Source of the DNA: Verrucosispora sp. WMMD573
GTDB taxonomy: Bacteria > Actinomycetota > Actinomycetes > Mycobacteriales > Micromonosporaceae
Length of the DNA: 64,000 nt
Assembly (NCBI RefSeq): GCF_027497175.1
Contig: NZ_CP114901.1
Location: forward strand, 1,240,001 to 1,304,000
Reading direction: 5' to 3'
Below, in pieces: positions 40,875 through 50,406 of this stretch. The notes under the pieces are model-generated. The model was not told the DNA's origin, ran no database searches, and saw only the letters and a list, made by a program, of their open reading frames with translations. Numbering within the stretch: position 1 is the first letter of the stretch; every line of letters starts with the position of its first letter. The position numbers and the translations under genes were made by a program.

Positions 40875-43405
40875 TCAGCGGTCCCGGCCCGCCAGCTCGA
40901 GCACGGGTACCCGGGAGACCCGGAACGCGGGCCACGCTGCAGCGACGACGCCGGCTGCGACCGCAACGACGAGCGTCACTGCGAGGCGAGACCACGGTAC
41001 GACGACGGATGGGATCTCCGCGCCACCGGTAACGTCGATCAGCGCCCAGCCGAAGCCGACTGCGACGGCGATACCGATCGATGCTGCCACGAACGACAGG
41101 AGTGCCACCTCGAGCCGCACGATTCGACGCAGCTCTCGGCGCGTCGCGCCGACCGCTCGCAGCAGCCCGAGCTCTCCAGAGCGTTCGTTTACCGCGAGCG
41201 CCGTGGTGTTGGCGACTCCGAGGAGCGCGATGATGCTCGCCAGGATGAGCATCCCGTCGATGAAGTTCCCGAACGCGGCGATCTCGCTCCCGCTGTTGGC
41301 GACGTGTTCTTCCCGGGTCTCGAGGAACGATCCGGGCGTGTCTCGGACCAGCGCCCGCACGTCTTTTTCGGCGTCCGCGGCCGCTCCGCCGGCGAGGTCG
41401 ACGAACACCTGCGCGTCGAGCAGACGACCAACTAAGGCGTCGAGTGCCGCACGGTCGGCGAAGTACAAAGGCGCTTCGAAACCGCCGGTGCTCCTCGCGA
41501 CCACGGCAACGATCGGCGCCTTGAGTGTCGAGCGTTCGAACTCGATCGCGAGGGTTCCGCCCAGCAGCGTCGGGTCGTCGCCGACCACGGCCACGCCCCC
41601 CTCGCTCAGGTCGGCGAGGTCGCCGGCGATCGGGTCGAGGTCGAACATGGTGGGCAGTGCCGTCGGGTCGACGCCGCCGATCGCCTCGGCTTTACCTGCC
41701 ACGATCCCTTCGGCGATCGACAGCGCAGTTACCGCGTCGACGTCGGGCAGCGCTGCTATCCGGCCGGCCAGGGTGGGGTCGATCGTCGGGAAGTCGGGGG
41801 TCGCGGACGTGACCACCAGGTCCGCGTGCAGTCCCTCACGGACGTCGGTCCCGACCCCGCTCGTCAGAGAGTTCGCGAAGATGGCGAACATCGTCACCAT
41901 CGCGGTGCCGAGCATGAGCGCGAGCGCCGTCGATGCCGATCGACGGGGGCTCGCAGCCAAGTTGCCCGCTGCGATCGCGCCGCCAACACCGGCGGCGCGG
42001 CGGGCCGCCGGAGAGCTCCAACGTGCTGAAGCTGTCACGAGCGCCGGGCCGCATAGCACGAGCGCCGGGACAATGGCAGCGGCGAGCGTGAGCCACATCG
42101 GGTTCGAGCCCACCACAGCCGCAGCTCCTCCAGCGATCGCCGCCGCGGCGAGCACGAGCCCGCTCGCAGTTCGCGCCGGGCTCACGATCCGGGGTTCCGC
42201 CGCGCTCTCGCGCAGCGCCTCGATCGGCGGTGTCGCCGCCGCGCGGCGAGCCGGGATCCATGCCGAGAGGATCGTTGCGCCGATACCGACGGTCACGGCG
42301 ACCGCGATCGAGGTCGTGCTCACGATCGACGGCCCGGTGAGCAACGTGATCCCGGCAAGTCCGACGAGCCACCGCAGCGCGCCCACTCCCGCGACCCCGC
42401 ACACGAGGCCGACGAGCGTGGCGATCGTCCCGACGAGCGTCGCCTCGATCACCACTCCGCCGAGCAATTGGCGTCGTTCCGCACCGATCGCACGCAGCAG
42501 CCCCGACTCCCGTCGGCGGCGGGCGACGGTGAGCGCGAACGTGTTGAAGATGATCGTCACGCCGATCAAGACCGCGACCACGGCGAAGGCCAGGAGAAAC
42601 ACGGTCAGGAACTGCAGCGGTGACGTCGCGGCGTCCTGCATCGTCCGGATGTGGTCGGGCCCGTCGATGACCTCGGCATCAGTCAGCGCCGACAATCGGC
42701 CGAGCACCTCGGGGCGGTCAGCGCCCTCCGCGACGTCCACGAGCACCTCCGTCGGCGCCGCAGCGTCGAGCCAGGCGGATACCGCTTTGTCGGGCAACAG
42801 CACCGTTCGCTGCAGCGGTGCCGCGTCCGCCGACGCGAACGTCGCGACACCGGTGATGGTCGCGTCGTGCATCCCCGTCGTGGTCAGGACCTGTACGACG
42901 TCACCCGGAGCCAAGCCTGCGTCACCGGCGAGTGATCGGTCGATCACGATCTCGCCGACCTCGGTCGCTGGTCGCCCGCTCGCGAGCCGGAACGGATTGA
43001 GCGCCGGGTCGGCGACCCAGTTGCGGCCGACGTCGCTCGCCGTGCCGGTTCCGACTGACGATCCGTCAACGACCAGCTTCGCGAAGCCGACCCATTGCGA
43101 GGCCGCCCGGTCGACGCCGTCGACTGTAGCCACGCGCTCGGTGATGTCGGGATCCAGTGATCGCCGAACCGACCTTTCCGGATCTCCCGGCCCTCCGCCG
43201 GGCTCGCCGAGTACGACGCCCTGCACGACGGCGTCCGTCCCGGCCAACGCTTCGGCGATGTCACCGGCTGCTCGGCCACGCATCGAGTCGGCCAGCACCA
43301 GCGTGGCGACGAGGAAGGCCACCGACAGCGCGATCGCCGTGCCCGTCAGCACAAACCGACCCCGACTCGCGAGCACGCTTCGAGCCGCACTCCGCATCAT
43401 CTGGC

Positions 43406-43409
<4 letters not shown>
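40875..43409 (-). CDS. ABC transporter permease, FtsX/MacB type
   Basis: 844 residues. Two FtsX units: N-terminal membrane helix (GRFVLTGTAIALSVAFLVAT), large periplasm-type domain, three helices with TVFLLAFAVVAVLIGVTIIF and ALTVARRRRESGLLRAIGAE, then the second unit ending with ERSGELGLLRAVGATRRELR and final helices. This is the usual layout of actinobacterial single-chain lipoprotein/peptide exporters of the MacB group. It works with the ATPase encoded just upstream, whose stop overlaps this ATG. Confidence 0.9.
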
Positions 43410-44197
<788 letters not shown>

Positions 44198-44543
44198 GAG
44201 ACCTCCGTTGACTGGTTGATCAGGGTTTGTCAGGGATTCGGTGAGTGGCTGATCAGCGTTCACACGGTGCTCCATGAGACCGGTGGTACTTCACCGCTTT
44301 GTCGTCGTTGCCCCGGCCGGGTTCGGTGTGCACACAGGCCCGGCGGCACCCGCAGCTGTCTCATGAAGCAGGTCTGCCTCACCGCATGATGTCCGGACGC
44401 GGCGAGCGATCTGGGTTGGAAGCTGGCGGGTGCTGTCCCTGTTCACAGTGCCGGTGAGCCGGTTCGGCGAGCGGGGTTGGTAGCGCGGGCGTGCACGCCC
44501 AGTACCTGACCGCCGTCAGCGCCACCCACGTGCCGATCACCAA

Positions 44544-44612
44544 CTACGGCACCCACCGGCCTACCAACCGACCGGCCGGCGCTTCCTCGGACGGCGCCGC
44601 GTAGACCGCCAT
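44544..44612 (-). pseudogene. Degenerate copy (third) of the small AAPSG-RWVP gene
   Basis: From ATG 44612 the frame reads MAVYAAPSEEAPAGRLVGRW then VP and a TAG stop. It matches the start of the intact gene at 47351 and the truncated copy at 49601, which has tryptophan (TGG) at the stop position. The upstream 28-bp repeat (44666-44693) keeps the same distance as in the other copies. The flanking bases 44276-44543 hold no other gene. Confidence 0.6.
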
Positions 44613-44665
44613 CACTAGCTAGCTCCTACATACGGATCACATCGCTTATCTGACACCGACTTTCC

Positions 44666-44693
44666 TACCGAGCGAACCTGAGACGACTGTTAA
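44666..44693 (-). repeat. 28-bp repeat, copy 1 (inverted)
   Basis: Exact reverse complement of copy 2 at 44889-44916. Core on the minus strand: GTCGTCTCAGGTTCGCTCGG. It lies 54 bases before the start of the degenerate small gene, the position of a promoter or operator. Confidence 0.85.
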
Positions 44694-44888
44694 AACGACG
44701 CTCAGGCCGGTCGACCGCACCAGGTGCCAGCGCAGGCGCCAGCGTGAGAGCCGCCGAGGTCCTGCCCAAGGCAGACAAGGCCCAGGCGACACCGAAGTCC
44801 TGCTGTTGGCGGTGGGAAAGATCGCGCCGGTCCACCCCAGACGTGTGGGAGTAAGACATCGGCGCATGCGCACCGTATGTCGCTGGTC

Positions 44889-44916
44889 TTAACAGTCGTC
44901 TCAGGTTCGCTCGGTA
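44889..44916 (+). repeat. 28-bp repeat, copy 2
   Basis: Perfect inverted partner of copy 1; the pair bounds a 251-bp segment with TA at both outer ends, like a small inverted-repeat element. It is followed at once by the kinase remnant. Confidence 0.85.
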
Positions 44917-44917
44917 T

Positions 44918-45049
44918 GAACGGCGCTGCGGGTCTCGGCCTCGCCGGCATGGCCGAACGCGCCGCGCTCTAGGCGGCACGGTCAGCGCCGGCCCCGCACC
45001 GGACGGCGGCTGGACCGCCCACCCGACCCTGAAAGGCAGCCATTCGTGA
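44918..45049 (+). pseudogene. C-terminal remnant of a NarL-type histidine kinase
   Basis: The end of an ATPase domain is seen: GLGLAGMAERAAL, then a TAG; adding one base near 44967-44971 restores LGGTVSAGPAPDGGWT and a stop at 45047 that overlaps the regulator GTG (GTGA), exactly as in the intact pair at 3558. The first 90 % of the kinase is missing; the 28-bp repeat sits at the break. Confidence 0.7.
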
Positions 45050-45708
45050 TTACTGTGCTCGTGGTGGAGCCCCAGCCGCTGCGGCGCTTCGGGTTTCGCA
45101 TGCTGCTGGAGAACACCCACGACACCGAGATCGTCGGCGAGGCCGAGAACGGCGCCGAGGCCGTTCGGTGGACCACCGAGCTGCATCCCGACGTGGTCCT
45201 GATGAACATCCGCATGCCTGGCGTCGACGGGATCGAGACCATCCGGCGTATCGTCGCCGCCGGCGGACGTTCGCGGATCCTGGTGCTGACGTTCGACGTG
45301 GACCGGTACGCGCTCGCCGCATTGCGGGCCGGGGCGAGCGGCTTCCTGCTCAAGGACACCCGCCCGGAGGAACTGCACGCCGGTATCCGGGCCGTCGCCG
45401 CCGGGGACACGGTGATCGCGCCGGCGTTGACTCGGCGGCTGCTCGACGCGTTCGCCGACCGGGTCGACGACGACCTCTGCGGGCCCGTGCGGCAGGATCC
45501 CCGGCTGAACTCCCTGACCGACCGCGAGCGCGAGATCCTCGTCGCCATCGGCCATGGCCTGACCAACGGCGAGATCGCTCAGCGTTTCACGCTGTCGGAG
45601 TCGACGGTGAAGACACACGTTGGGCGGGTCCTCGCCAAGATCGGCGCACGGGACCGGATTCAGGCCGTCATTCTCGCCTACGACCTGAGACTCACCCGGC
45701 CGATCTAG
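45046..45708 (+). CDS. NarL/LuxR-family regulator with degenerate receiver domain
   Basis: 220 residues. The receiver domain keeps its shape, but the phospho-acceptor aspartate is asparagine (N54 in VLMNIRMPG) and the acidic pair is E8-P9 instead of D-D. The lysine (FLLKDTRP) is kept. The LuxR-type helix-turn-helix is intact: LTDREREILVAIGHGLTNGE, LSESTVKTHVGRVLAKIGAR. With its kinase deleted, it should act without phosphorylation or be on its way to loss. GTG start with AAAGG nine bases upstream. Confidence 0.88.
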   Translation: MITVLVVEPQPLRRFGFRMLLENTHDTEIVGEAENGAEAVRWTTELHPDVVLMNIRMPGVDGIETIRRIVAAGGRSRILVLTFDVDRYALAALRAGASGFLLKDTRPEELHAGIRAVAAGDTVIAPALTRRLLDAFADRVDDDLCGPVRQDPRLNSLTDREREILVAIGHGLTNGEIAQRFTLSESTVKTHVGRVLAKIGARDRIQAVILAYDLRLTRPI

Positions 45709-45887
45709 CGCTTCACCTCGCGCGTCCGTCGGGGACGGGATCGTAGTTCCCAGCCGCACCACTCCGGGCCGATCGAATTGGGTTCGATCCGATTTGGGTG
45801 ATCAACCGCTGCGCTGTCGGGCCCGCGTGCACCCACGTCACCGCCTGTCCGACCGCCACGACGCCGCACGGGTGAGTTCAGTGCGGA

Positions 45888-45944
45888 CGTGTGTGAGCTC
45901 AGAGCGATTTCTCGGCCTGTTGACCTCGGTGAACTCACACACGT
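45888..45944. terminator. Long inverted repeat between the regulator and the copper monooxygenase gene
   Basis: ACGTGTGTGAGCTCA (45888-45902) pairs with TGAACTCACACACGT (45930-45944) with one mismatch and a 27-base loop. It lies 12 bases beyond the stop of the leftward monooxygenase gene and between two convergent genes, so a two-way terminator is likely. Confidence 0.5.
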
Positions 45945-45955
45945 TCGACGCCTTG

Positions 45956-47161
45956 TCAGGGCTTGCGGGGGGAGACCGTCATGATGCCGATGCACATCTC
46001 GTCGCCGGTGCCATCGCCCCACACCACGTAGCGCGGCGGCAGCTTGCTCAGCTGCGGCAGGCGTTTGCGCAGCCCCACGTCGTGGGTGCACGTCACCCGC
46101 AGCGTGTCCCCCGGGCCGATTTCCACCGGCGACGGCAGCTTCATCAGCCGCTGGTTGTCGAAGTCGAACTGCGGCACGTCCAGCACGAGCTGGGCGTTCG
46201 GCGTGCCCGGGTTGAGTTCGACCTTTATGGCCCGCCCGAGCATGTGCATGTGGCCGAAACCGGCGAACAGCGTTATCGGCTCCGTCACCTTGTGGTCGCA
46301 GGTCTGGGTGTCACCGGGCTTCGGCGCGCCGCCCTGGTTGCACTCCTCCACCTGACGGTCCGCCATTTCGCCGACCTCCGACCCGAACCGCTTCGTCACG
46401 TCCGCGATCGAGGCGGCCCGGTCACAGAGCGGTCCCGACTCGTCGGCGGCGCAGGGCAGGTCGGTCGGCGCGTCGAGCGACCACGTTTCGAGTTCCCGGG
46501 TCTGCGGCGTGCCGTCCGTCAGCCGCAGCCGCACCGCCGAGCGGTCCGGCCCGGCGGGCCTGCCGTCGGTTGCGAGCAGGTTGTAGTGGATTTGGAGGAT
46601 GAGCAGGCTGCCCGGCTCCAGCTTGTGGCCGACGTCCTGGTTGAGCAGCGTCTCCGTGGCGCCTGGTGCCCAGGTGTCCACCCATGCCGCGTCATCATCT
46701 TCTACCTCGGCGCCGGGCACGCCAGTCCCACCGAAGCACTGCCAGCCGGGGCCGGGGGTCTTCGCGTCCTGGTCGCGCACCGCGGCAGCGGCGCCCGGCG
46801 GCACCGCGTACACGATGGCGTGGTGTGCGATGGCGACGTTCTCCGGCGTGAACTGGGTCCCGGTCAGGAACGCCGCCTCGGTCAGGCCCGGATCGATCAT
46901 CTGGCACCGGTACTCGTCCGTAGCGCCCTCCGGCGGCGCGGGCGTGTATGCCTCGGCCATCTTCAGGTCGACGAACCGCTCGCCGGCGCGCAGCGGCTGC
47001 GGTGGAGCCGACGACCCGCCCGCGTGCGCGCTGTGCGATCCGGTCGCGGCGGGCGCCGAACTGTTGTCGGCGGCCGACCCGCAGGCGACGACAGCGAACG
47101 TCGTAGCCAACGCCATGGTGGCCGTCCCGAACCTCCGCAGTGGACTGTCAAGCATCGTCAT
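45956..47161 (-). CDS. PHM-like copper type II ascorbate-dependent monooxygenase lipoprotein
   Basis: 401 residues. Lipobox FAVVAC (Cys27). The two copper sites of the PHM/DBM fold can be matched: HHAIVY and QIHYNLL for the first, GHMHMLG and the methionine in GDEMCIGI for the second. Several paired cysteines (CAADESGPLC, CNQGG, CDHKV) agree with an extracytoplasmic, disulphide-bonded protein. Eukaryotic relatives hydroxylate peptides or dopamine; bacterial substrates are unknown. ATG 47161 or 47155. Confidence 0.8.
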   Translation of the reverse strand: MTMLDSPLRRFGTATMALATTFAVVACGSAADNSSAPAATGSHSAHAGGSSAPPQPLRAGERFVDLKMAEAYTPAPPEGATDEYRCQMIDPGLTEAAFLTGTQFTPENVAIAHHAIVYAVPPGAAAAVRDQDAKTPGPGWQCFGGTGVPGAEVEDDDAAWVDTWAPGATETLLNQDVGHKLEPGSLLILQIHYNLLATDGRPAGPDRSAVRLRLTDGTPQTRELETWSLDAPTDLPCAADESGPLCDRAASIADVTKRFGSEVGEMADRQVEECNQGGAPKPGDTQTCDHKVTEPITLFAGFGHMHMLGRAIKVELNPGTPNAQLVLDVPQFDFDNQRLMKLPSPVEIGPGDTLRVTCTHDVGLRKRLPQLSKLPPRYVVWGDGTGDEMCIGIMTVSPRKP

Positions 47162-47274
47162 AGCCTGAACGTTAGGCCCGATTCCGTCCTGTTTCGTCGT
47201 ACTGCGGTCGTCATTTCCGGCGAGAGAGGCGGTACCACGGTGCCACTTCACCTTTTTTACCGCCCGCACATCCA

Positions 47275-47302
47275 TTAATCGTCGTCTCAGATTCGCTCGG
47301 TA
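47275..47302 (+). repeat. 28-bp repeat, copy 3
   Basis: Differs from copy 2 at three or four positions. It lies 48 bases upstream of the GTG of the intact small membrane protein gene; homology with copy 1 goes on beyond the 28 bases (ATAAGCGATG on this strand, CATCGCTTAT at copy 1). Confidence 0.8.
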
Positions 47303-47350
47303 CGAAGCCGGCATCGGATAAGCGATGTAGCTCGTACCTGGAGGCCATTG

Positions 47351-47623
47351 GTGGCAGTCGACGCGGCACCGTCCGGGAAAGCGCCGCCCGGTCCGCTGGC
47401 CGGCCGGTGGGTGCCGCTGCTGGTCGTCGCGATCGCGCTCGGGTTCGGGCTGCTGGTGCTCCTCGTCCGGTTGGACCTGGAGCCGCTGACGAACGTCGAC
47501 CGCGGCATGCACCACCCGACCGACCTGCTCGGCGCCGCGATCCTGACCGCGCTCTGGATCGGCCTGCTGCGGTGGCGGCTACGGCCGAACGTGCGGGCGG
47601 CGCCGGCCGAGGCGCGTACGTGA
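47351..47623 (+). CDS. Small two-helix membrane protein (intact member of the repeated gene)
   Basis: 90 residues: a polar proline/alanine-rich start (AVDAAPSGKAPPGPLAGRWVP), a membrane helix LLVVAIALGFGLLVLLVRL, a short loop with HH (DRGMHHPTD) and a second helix LLGAAILTALWIGLLRW, then a basic tail. No known family. GTG start with GGAGG six bases upstream. Two broken copies of its 5' part lie at 44544 and 49601, each with the same upstream repeat. Confidence 0.65.
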   Translation: MAVDAAPSGKAPPGPLAGRWVPLLVVAIALGFGLLVLLVRLDLEPLTNVDRGMHHPTDLLGAAILTALWIGLLRWRLRPNVRAAPAEART

Positions 47624-47639
47624 CGCTGCGCTTCGTCGT

Positions 47640-47841
47640 CACCTGGACATCAAGATCGGCGGGACCGGCCGCGTGGATCGCACGGGTCGACACCGTCACC
47701 GCCCGCGAGGACCGGATGGGCGGTGACGCGTTGCTCATCCGGCCCGACGGCTGCGTCGCCTGGGCTTCGTCTGCCGGATAGGACCTCGACGCCACCACGC
47801 TGGTGTGTGCACTGGGCCCCTGGCTCGGCCACCCGGCCTGA
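47640..47841 (+). pseudogene. C-terminal remnant of a flavin-dependent aromatic monooxygenase
   Basis: The frame reads RVDTVTAREDRMGGDALLIR, PDGCVAWASSAG, a TAG at 47779, then DLDATTLVCALGPWLGHPA and a stop at 47839. This is the typical end of PheA/TfdB-type FAD hydroxylases (LLVRPDGHVAWAS). The rest of the gene is missing and a stop interrupts the remnant. Confidence 0.6.
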
Positions 47842-47849
47842 GCGCCGCA

Positions 47850-47877
47850 TTAACGGTCGCCTCAGGTTCGCTGCGTA
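47850..47877 (+). repeat. 28-bp repeat, copy 4, cut from its gene by the insertion sequence
   Basis: Differs from copy 2 at four positions. About 42 bases downstream the IS1380 element begins; on the other side of the element the small gene copy starts at 49601. Without the element the distance would be like that at the other copies. Confidence 0.75.
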
Positions 47878-49463
47878 TCACTAGGCCTCAGACAAGCGAC
47901 ACAACCCGCACACAGGGGGCTAGCCTCGATGATTCGCGCCTGACGCCGGCTTCTTCCGCCCGGCGGATCTGATCGCTGTTGATCGATGTGTTGTTGGTTT
48001 CGGGCGTGGTGGTGGGCCGTCTGTCGCGGCGGCGGGCGTGGTCTCCTGGGGGTCCTCCGGTCGTTGGGACGGCGGCTGAGCTGGTCAGCCGGGGGCGGGA
48101 TGGCCGCGATCCGGTTGAACGCGGCGGTGATCGGTTCGGCCCAGGGCCAGGTGGTGGGTATGCGCAGCGTGCGGCGGCGTTGGCCGCGCACGAGTCGGGC
48201 GGCGGTGTGCAGGATCCGGTAGCGCAGCCGTTTCGGTTCAGCCTTGGCCAGGTCGCCGTCGAGGCCGATGAGCTGCAGCCACGCGATCAGGTCGACGGCC
48301 ATCGCCGCTGCAGTGCACCAGGCGGCGTTGATGGCGAACTCGCGGGAGGGTAACCGGCGAAGGCCGGTGTCCTTGGCGCATCGGATCCGGTCCTCGACGC
48401 GGGCGTGGGCCCGGTGGCGGGCCTCCAGCCACTGCAAGGCGCCGGTGGTGGTGGTGACGAAGGCGGTGTAGCGCCAGCCGTCGCGTTTCTCGAACAGCGT
48501 CAGCTGGGCGCCGGGGTGGGGGCGTTCCCGCCGGACGATGACCCGCATCCCGGCCGGCCAGCCGGGCAGGTGCAGCAGACCGGTCAGTTCGGCCACGGCG
48601 GCGCCGTCACGCACACCCCCGTCGGCGTCGATCGCCGGCGACCAGGCCGAGGCGGGCAGGCCGGTGATGGCGACGCGTTCGGTCTCGCCGATCGACCAAC
48701 CGAGGGAGTACTCCACCCGCCGGCCGCGCTTGCTGTCCTGCTCCGTGAGCCAGTCGAGCACGGCGTGGGTGGCCGCCGCGGAGTCGCCCCGGATGAGCAG
48801 GTGCCGGCGGTGCGGTGCGGGGACCTGCGCGACCGCTTGGGCGAGTACGTCGAGGTGATCGGCGGCGGTGTTCGCGCCGGCGTTGCCCGGCCGCAGCGTG
48901 ATGGCGAGCAGTTCCCCGGTGTTGTCGCAGGTCACCAGGATCGGATGGAACCCGAAGCTGTGCTTGTAGGTGGCCGCCGCGCCTTCCTTGTCGCTGTGCG
49001 CGATCACGATCGTCGAGTCCACGTCCAGCACCACCACACCGGCGCCGATGCCCCGGCCCGCCGCCCGCGCCGCCGGCGGACCGCCGAACAGCTGCCACAT
49101 CCCGGCGCGCACCTTCGCCCGCGCCTGGGCGATGCGCCGCAACTGCACCACGCCGATCTCATCCAGGGCCCGCCACACCGTGGTGTCCGAGGCCACCGGC
49201 CCGAACACCTCCTGCTGGTGGCGCAGCACGTCGATGTCCGCGATCGCTTCCCCACCGTCGGCGATCATCACCGCGAGGTCGACCAGCACCCGACCCCGAT
49301 CATGCACCGGCCACCGGCCGGCCCGGGCCAGCCCCGCCGACAACGCCACGGTCAACCCGGCCCGATCCGCCAGCAACCGCAGCAGCGCCGCACCGACATG
49401 CGACACCACACCCGACCCGCCCGCGGTGACCCGCAGATCCCTCGACCACGCCGTAAGCTGCAC
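47862..49463 (-). CDS. IS1380 family transposase
   Basis: 533 residues. The IS1380 DDE residues are recognisable: first D in VVVLDVDSTIVIAHSDKEGA followed by YKHSFGFHPILV, second D in LLIRGDSAAATHAVLDWL, and E in HARVEDRIRCAKDTGLRRLP. N-terminal part DLAVMIADGGEAIADIDVLR is typical. GTG start. The C-terminal frame runs through the left inverted repeat and stops about 57 bases outside the element, so the last 20 or so residues are not from the IS; the gene may have lost its own stop. Likely functional otherwise. Confidence 0.88.
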   Translation of the reverse strand: MQLTAWSRDLRVTAGGSGVVSHVGAALLRLLADRAGLTVALSAGLARAGRWPVHDRGRVLVDLAVMIADGGEAIADIDVLRHQQEVFGPVASDTTVWRALDEIGVVQLRRIAQARAKVRAGMWQLFGGPPAARAAGRGIGAGVVVLDVDSTIVIAHSDKEGAAATYKHSFGFHPILVTCDNTGELLAITLRPGNAGANTAADHLDVLAQAVAQVPAPHRRHLLIRGDSAAATHAVLDWLTEQDSKRGRRVEYSLGWSIGETERVAITGLPASAWSPAIDADGGVRDGAAVAELTGLLHLPGWPAGMRVIVRRERPHPGAQLTLFEKRDGWRYTAFVTTTTGALQWLEARHRAHARVEDRIRCAKDTGLRRLPSREFAINAAWCTAAAMAVDLIAWLQLIGLDGDLAKAEPKRLRYRILHTAARLVRGQRRRTLRIPTTWPWAEPITAAFNRIAAIPPPADQLSRRPNDRRTPRRPRPPPRQTAHHHARNQQHIDQQRSDPPGGRSRRQARIIEASPLCAGCVACLRPSDTQRT

Positions 49464-49598
49464 CTCGGAAGTGCCTCCCTCGAAGAGAAACCTGTAGATG
49501 TCGCAATCACAAGTTTCCCTTGCAGGGCAGGCACTTCCGCTTATCTACACGCCGACGAACGCCCATGATCGACGATCAACGTGAATCACCGAGGCTAG
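47919..49598. mobile_element. IS1380-family insertion sequence
   Basis: About 1.68 kb. The ends are imperfect inverted repeats: CTAGCCTCGATGATTC (47920-47935) and, on the other strand, CTAGCCTCGGTGATTC (49583-49598). It carries one IS1380-type transposase and split the leader of a small gene from its promoter repeat. An inner inverted repeat CGGAAGTGCCT (49466-49476, 49529-49539) surrounds the transposase promoter. Confidence 0.8.
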
Positions 49599-49600
49599 TG

Positions 49601-49768
49601 ATGGCAGTCAACGCAGCGCCGCCCGGGGAAGCGCCGGCCGGTCGGTTGGCAGGCCGGTGGGTGCCGTGGTCGGTGATCGGAGCACCTGCCACGGAGCTAC
49701 CTCGGTCGGCCCCGCGCAGGGACGACCGGTGCGGAACCTTCGGCCGAAGCTTCCCGGTATGGATCTGA
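49601..49768 (+). pseudogene. Truncated copy (second) of the small AAPSG-RWVP gene
   Basis: ATG 49601 follows the IS end by two bases. MAVNAAPPGEAPAGRLAGRW then VPWSVIGAP matches the start of the intact gene; the two membrane helices are missing and the sequence then runs into the region upstream of the DedA-like gene. Confidence 0.6.
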
Positions 49769-50406
49769 CCCAGGCCGTGCTCGAGCACCCCTACCTGGTG
49801 CTCGGTTTCTTCGTGCTCATCGAGGGGCCGGCCGCGACGATCACCGCGGGCACCCTGGTCGGCGCCGGCGCTGCGGCGTTCTGGCCGATCTGGGTGATCG
49901 TCGCGCTGGCCGAGATGGTGGGCGACAACCTGCTCTACCTCGTCGGCCGGTCCGCCCGGCGGCCCTGGGTGGCGTCCCTGCTGAGCAGGCTCAAGGCGAC
50001 GGTGCTGCTCGACCGGCTGGCCAGGATGTCACTGCCGCGGCTGGTGATCACCGCCAAGCTCGTCGACGTCTTCGCCCTCCCGGCGTTCGTGTCCGCGGGA
50101 CTCGGCGGGCTCCCGTACCGGAGATTCGCCGCCTGGGTGGGTGCCACCGCCGCCGTACGCGGCCTGGTGCTGATCGGTCTTGGCGCTCTGCTCGGCAGCC
50201 AGCTGTCGGGCCTGCTCGCACTGCCCGGCGGCATCTTCCTGCTCACCGCTGCCGTCGCCGTGCCGGTCGCTGTCTTCCACCTCGTCATGAAGCGACACCA
50301 CCTACGAAAGGTAGTTGTGCCATGCGCATCCTCATCGGTGCCGACACCTACGCCCCGCACGTCAACGGGGCGTCCTACTTCGCCCAGCGCCTGGCCGTGG
50401 CACTGA
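49759..50406 (+). CDS. DedA-family membrane protein
   Basis: About 215 residues, five or six membrane segments. DedA features: GFFVLIEGPAATITAGTLVG, AEMVGDNLLYLVGRSARR, and a C-terminal helix region LVITAKLVDVFALPAFVSAG. The family transports lipids or supports envelope integrity. The usual FxR-G motif is altered to AKLVDVFALP. The end overlaps the glycosyltransferase gene by 85 bases in another frame, with a low-complexity tail (SSSVPTPTPRTSTGRP), so the natural stop is probably lost. Confidence 0.75.
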   Translation: MDLTQAVLEHPYLVLGFFVLIEGPAATITAGTLVGAGAAAFWPIWVIVALAEMVGDNLLYLVGRSARRPWVASLLSRLKATVLLDRLARMSLPRLVITAKLVDVFALPAFVSAGLGGLPYRRFAAWVGATAAVRGLVLIGLGALLGSQLSGLLALPGGIFLLTAAVAVPVAVFHLVMKRHHLRKVVVPCASSSVPTPTPRTSTGRPTSPSAWPWH

